From the NCBI RefSeq assembly GCF_902859945.1, contig NZ_CADIKL010000003.1, positions 186,001 through 250,000 of the forward strand: DNA of 64,000 nt, read 5' to 3'. A program made the translations under genes and the position numbers. Shown here piece by piece: positions 61,110 through 64,000 of this stretch. Numbering within the stretch: position 1 is the stretch's first letter; each line of letters starts with the position of its first letter. The stretch is from Paraburkholderia caffeinitolerans. GTDB lineage: Bacteria; Pseudomonadota; Gammaproteobacteria; Burkholderiales; Burkholderiaceae. The notes under the pieces were generated by a model. The model was not told where the DNA came from. It saw nothing but the letters and a program-made list of their open reading frames with translations, and did no database searches.

Positions 61110-62951
61110 TTACAGAATGTCCGATGCGTAATCGGCGAGACGCGAGCGTTCGCCGCGCGCGAGCGTCACGTGGCCGCTATGCGCCCAACCCTTGAAGCGG
61201 TCGACTACATAGGTGAGGCCGGAGCTGCCTTCGGTCAGATACGGCGTGTCGATCTGCGCGATGTTGCCCAGGCACACGATCTTCGTGCCCGGACCGGCGC
61301 GCGTGACGAGCGTCTTCATCTGCTTGGGCGTCAGGTTCTGCGCCTCGTCGATGATCAGATACTTGTCCACGAACGTGCGGCCGCGCATGAAGTTCATGCT
61401 CTTGACCTTCAGGCGCGAGCGGATCAGTTCCTGGGTCGCGGCGCGGCCCCATTCGCCGGCGGCATCGTCGGTTTTCTGGAGCACTTCGAGGTTGTCGTCG
61501 AAGGCGCCCATCCACGGCTGCATCTTTTCCTCTTCGGTGCCGGGCAGGAAGCCGATGTCTTCGCCTACCGGCACCGTCGCGCGCGTCACGATGATCTCGT
61601 TGTAGCGCTTGTCGTCGAGCACTTGGGCGAGGCCCGCCGCGAGCGCGACGAGCGTCTTGCCCGTGCCGGCCTGACCGAGCAGCGTGACGAAGTCGATCTC
61701 GGGGTTCATCAGCAGGTTCAGCGCGAAATTTTGCTCACGGTTGCGCGCCGTGATGCCCCACACGTTGTTCTTGTGGTGGCCATAGTCGCGCAAGGTTTGC
61801 AGCAGCGCCGTCTTGCCGTTGAGCTCGCGCACGATCGCGTGGAACGTGGGCTCGCCGTTCTGCGGCTCCAGATAGACGAACTCGTTCACGAGCATCGAGA
61901 GGCACTCGGGACCCGTCACGCGGTAATACGTGGTGCCGGTCTTGGTGTCCTGCCAGGACTCCATGCCCTTCGCGTGCTTGGTCCAGAAGTCCTGCGGCAG
62001 CGCGCGGATGCCCGAGTAGAGCAGGTCCTTGTCTTCGAGAACCTGGTCATTGAAGTAGTCTTCGGCGGGCAGGCCGAGCGCGTGCGCCTTGATGCGCATG
62101 TTGATGTCTTTCGACACTAGCACGACGAGGCTGTCCGGCCGGTCGCGCTGCAGCGCGCGCACGACGCCGAGAATCTGGTTGTCGGCCTTGCCTTCGGGCA
62201 GGCCGTCGACCGGATCGATGTGCGTGAGCGTGGTCTGGAAGTACAGACGCCCGAGCGCCTCGCGGCTGCCGAGCCGGTCGAGCGAGATGCCTTCCGAGAT
62301 CGGGCCCGCGTTCGCGACGAGCTGATCGAGCGTGCGGCTCACCTGACGCGCATTGCGCGCCACTTCCGACATGCCCTTCTTGTGGTTGTCGAGCTCTTCC
62401 AGCGTCATCATCGGCAGGAAGACGTCGTGTTCCTCGAAGCGGAACAGGCAGGTCGGATCGTGCATCAGCACGTTCGTGTCGAGCACGAAGAGCTTCTGGA
62501 CCTCCATGGTTTCTTCGGGGTGCAGGCGCTTCTTCGTGCTGGTGCGCGGCGCGCTTGCGGTGGTGCTGCCGGTCGTTTTGGCCGCAGGCGATTTTCCGCC
62601 GCGCGCCACGGGTGCGGCGGGCGCTTCGATTTGCGGCTCGGCATGCGCTTGCACCGGCTGCAGCAGCGCCGCGGTTTGCTGTTTGCGTTTTCGCGCCGGC
62701 GCCGGTGCGATCGGTTCGAGCGCTGCGAGTTCGGCGCTGGCAGTGTGCATGGGCACGGTGCGCAGCGTGGTTGCCGCATTGGCGGCGAGGGTCATCGGCT
62801 CGGCGACGCTGTCCGCGCCGTAGTCGGCGACATCGGCGGCGTCGTTCTCGCTCGCTGTTTTGCGCGTGCTGCGCGTCGTGCGCGCACGGGCCTTGTATTC
62901 ATCGGGCGGCAGCAGGTTGCCGAGCTTGCTGGGGGGGGTAGGCAAAGGCAT
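61110..62951 (-). CDS. PIN-PhoH family ATPase
   Basis: Read leftward from ATG 62951, preceded by GAGGGA. The 613-residue product has a low-complexity Ala/Pro/Thr N-terminus (about 1-145) and a PIN domain (KLFVLDTNVLMHDPTCLF, DNQILGVVRAL, LVSKDINMRIKA). A C-terminal PhoH ATPase follows (LLGQAGTGKTLVALAAGL Walker A, YLIIDEAQNLTPKQ Walker B). PIN-PhoH proteins act as RNA helicases with RNase activity in some bacteria. The long disordered front is extra relative to most members. Confidence 0.93.
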   Translation of the reverse strand: MPLPTPPSKLGNLLPPDEYKARARTTRSTRKTASENDAADVADYGADSVAEPMTLAANAATTLRTVPMHTASAELAALEPIAPAPARKRKQQTAALLQPVQAHAEPQIEAPAAPVARGGKSPAAKTTGSTTASAPRTSTKKRLHPEETMEVQKLFVLDTNVLMHDPTCLFRFEEHDVFLPMMTLEELDNHKKGMSEVARNARQVSRTLDQLVANAGPISEGISLDRLGSREALGRLYFQTTLTHIDPVDGLPEGKADNQILGVVRALQRDRPDSLVVLVSKDINMRIKAHALGLPAEDYFNDQVLEDKDLLYSGIRALPQDFWTKHAKGMESWQDTKTGTTYYRVTGPECLSMLVNEFVYLEPQNGEPTFHAIVRELNGKTALLQTLRDYGHHKNNVWGITARNREQNFALNLLMNPEIDFVTLLGQAGTGKTLVALAAGLAQVLDDKRYNEIIVTRATVPVGEDIGFLPGTEEEKMQPWMGAFDDNLEVLQKTDDAAGEWGRAATQELIRSRLKVKSMNFMRGRTFVDKYLIIDEAQNLTPKQMKTLVTRAGPGTKIVCLGNIAQIDTPYLTEGSSGLTYVVDRFKGWAHSGHVTLARGERSRLADYASDIL

Positions 62952-63183
62952 GGTGTCCCTCGAAAAAATCGGGTCGAGTGGTCGCGGTGTTAAACCGTAC
63001 GGTGCGCTTTCGGGCGGAGCGTGCGGATGCCGGGTAGGCGTCCGCCGTGACCGCGCTTGGGTGCGCGCTCAGGTCTGAAAATGCCGGTTCGCCTGTTTTT
63101 CGATCGGCTCCTTGACGTTGACGCGCGCCGGGTCGCTAATCCGGTACGACGTGGAGGGAGTGACAGCTAACAAAGATGCAAAC

Positions 63184-63221
63184 AAAAAAGCCGCTCCCCC
63201 GGGTGACGAGGCAAGCGGCTT
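63184..63221 (-). terminator. intrinsic terminator after bcp
   Basis: AAGCCGCT and AGCGGCTT pair around an 18-base loop with some inner pairing, and a T-run of six follows on the minus strand. It lies about 135 bases beyond the bcp stop. Confidence 0.75.
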
Positions 63222-63356
63222 GACTGCTTTAATGGCGCGTTGCCCCGGATGCGCTGAAGCGGTCATCCTGTGACCGTTCTCAAGACCGCGCGGGCGTGGC
63301 AAATGCGACAAAAAATGGGGTGGACAGGCACTCATTGCAGCCCAATATAACGCGCC

Positions 63357-63827
63357 TCACAGCGCTTGTACAGCCTCCAGGACCTCCTCGACATGGCCCG
63401 GCACCTTGAGCCCGCGCCACTCCTGGCGCAGCACACCGCTGGCGTCGATGAGGAACGTGGAGCGCTCGATTCCTCTCACTTCTTTGCCATACATTTTCTT
63501 CATTTTGATGACGTTGAAGAGCGAGCAGAGCGCTTCGTCGCCATCTGATACCAAGGTAAACGGCAATTCGAGTTTGGTCTTGAAATTCTCGTGCGAGCGC
63601 ACGCTGTCGCGCGAGACGCCCACGATCGTCGCGCCCGCCTTCTTGAACTTCGGATAGAGGTCGCGGAACTCCATGCCTTCGCGCGTACAGCCGGGCGTGT
63701 TGTCCTTCGGGTAGAAGTACAGCACGATCTTCTTGCCCTTGAGGCTCGAGAGCGTGAAGTCGCCGCCGGTGGCGGGTGCGGTGAAATCGGGAACGGGTTG
63801 GTCGACTGCGATGGTCACGTCAGGCAC
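63357..63827 (-). CDS. bcp: thioredoxin-dependent peroxiredoxin Bcp
   Basis: Read leftward from GTG 63827, preceded by AGGAGAG. The 156-residue product has the peroxidatic Cys47 in KDNTPGCTREGMEFRD; the second Cys five residues on, found in some BCPs, is absent, and Cys101 (DEALCSLF) may act as resolving Cys. It reduces hydroperoxides in the cytoplasm. Confidence 0.95.
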   Translation of the reverse strand: MPDVTIAVDQPVPDFTAPATGGDFTLSSLKGKKIVLYFYPKDNTPGCTREGMEFRDLYPKFKKAGATIVGVSRDSVRSHENFKTKLELPFTLVSDGDEALCSLFNVIKMKKMYGKEVRGIERSTFLIDASGVLRQEWRGLKVPGHVEEVLEAVQAL

Positions 63828-63913
63828 GTGGCTCTCCTGTTGTTATGGGCTCGCATGGGCGGCGCAGCGCAGTCTCGTGCACGCTGCGCCGCGGCATCGC
63901 CATGCAGCGGATT

Positions 63914-64000
63914 TCAGTCGGGCTGGACGATCAACTGGCCCGAGCGGCCGGCGATCTCGCCCCAGGTGACAGGGTACGATGGCAGCGAATCCGGGTCCAG
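63914..64000 (-). CDS. 3' end of an unidentified gene
   Basis: Read leftward from the window edge, 28 codons end at TGA 63914-63916, giving TWGEIAGRSGQLIVQPD at the C-terminus. The frame is open to the edge. Codon use fits host genes. The family cannot be told from this fragment. Confidence 0.5.
   Translation of the reverse strand: MDPDSLPSYPVTWGEIAGRSGQLIVQPD

Overview
The window reads as a high-GC betaproteobacterial chromosome of the Burkholderiaceae, most like Paraburkholderia. Host markers are rpsF-priB-rpsR-rplI-dnaB, a sbp-cysT-cysW-cysA-cysB sulfate locus, gcl-hyi-glxR glyoxylate genes, and PhoH/NlpC/Bcp genes in family-typical form. The first ~31 kb is the right part of a large, apparently intact prophage. 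The left part (integrase, repressor, replication) lies before base 1. The organism call is inferred from protein families and base composition, not from a database search.

Prophage, bases 1 to about 31.2 kb. Bases 1-5910 are a dense run of small, mostly unrecognised accessory genes, many joined by ATGA or GTGA overlaps. They include a P-loop protein, a NinX/DUF2591-like protein and an HD protein with the small-alarmone-hydrolase signature. Next comes a GC-rich palindromic stretch and an array of GTTTCAA elements around and inside the small terminase gene, the likely cos/cosB packaging site. The head genes are lambda-like: TerS, TerL (gpA family), gpW, gpB portal, gpC-type S49 protease, scaffold, gpD, gpE and gpFII. 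The tail is a Mu-type contractile tail: DUF2635, sheath, tube, chaperone with a -1 frameshift, tape measure with a muralytic domain, gpN, gpP, gp45, gp46, gp47, gp48 and fibre. A minus-strand moron follows: a Cro/CI-like HTH protein and an SGNH-hydrolase lipoprotein with their own promoter and operator. The lysis cassette holds a membrane/coiled-coil protein, GH19 endolysin, HNH-like protein, holin-like protein, Rz and Rz1. The last gene sits behind a perfect LexA box, a layout like the SOS-controlled antirepressor genes of other temperate phages. The right attachment site should lie between about 30.77 and 31.36 kb, but its core cannot be fixed without the left end.

Host chromosome, 31.3 to 64 kb. 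In order: a small secreted protein, a Tas-like aldo/keto reductase, a PF03773 permease, an ABC-2 (NodIJ-like) exporter, a universal stress protein, a DUF2939 protein and lexA with two LexA boxes. Then come the sulfate ABC transporter with its CysB regulator, L-asparaginase, and a Kbp-like BON-LysM protein. The glyoxylate/hydroxypyruvate genes gcl, hyi and glxR run divergently from a LysR gene that has a striking 34-bp palindrome in its leader. After them are an ECF sigma/zf-HC2 anti-sigma pair, the rpsF-rplI operon, dnaB, a DUF47-PiT phosphate pair, an SDR-fold protein without the usual catalytic residues, an NlpC/P60 lipoprotein, PIN-PhoH, Bcp peroxiredoxin and the end of an unidentified gene. 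Many host units are bounded by clear intrinsic terminators.

Points most worth checking: the GTTTCAA packaging array, the GGGTTTT frameshift in the tail chaperone, the LexA-controlled terminal prophage gene, the phage-encoded alarmone hydrolase, and the autoregulated SGNH/HTH moron.
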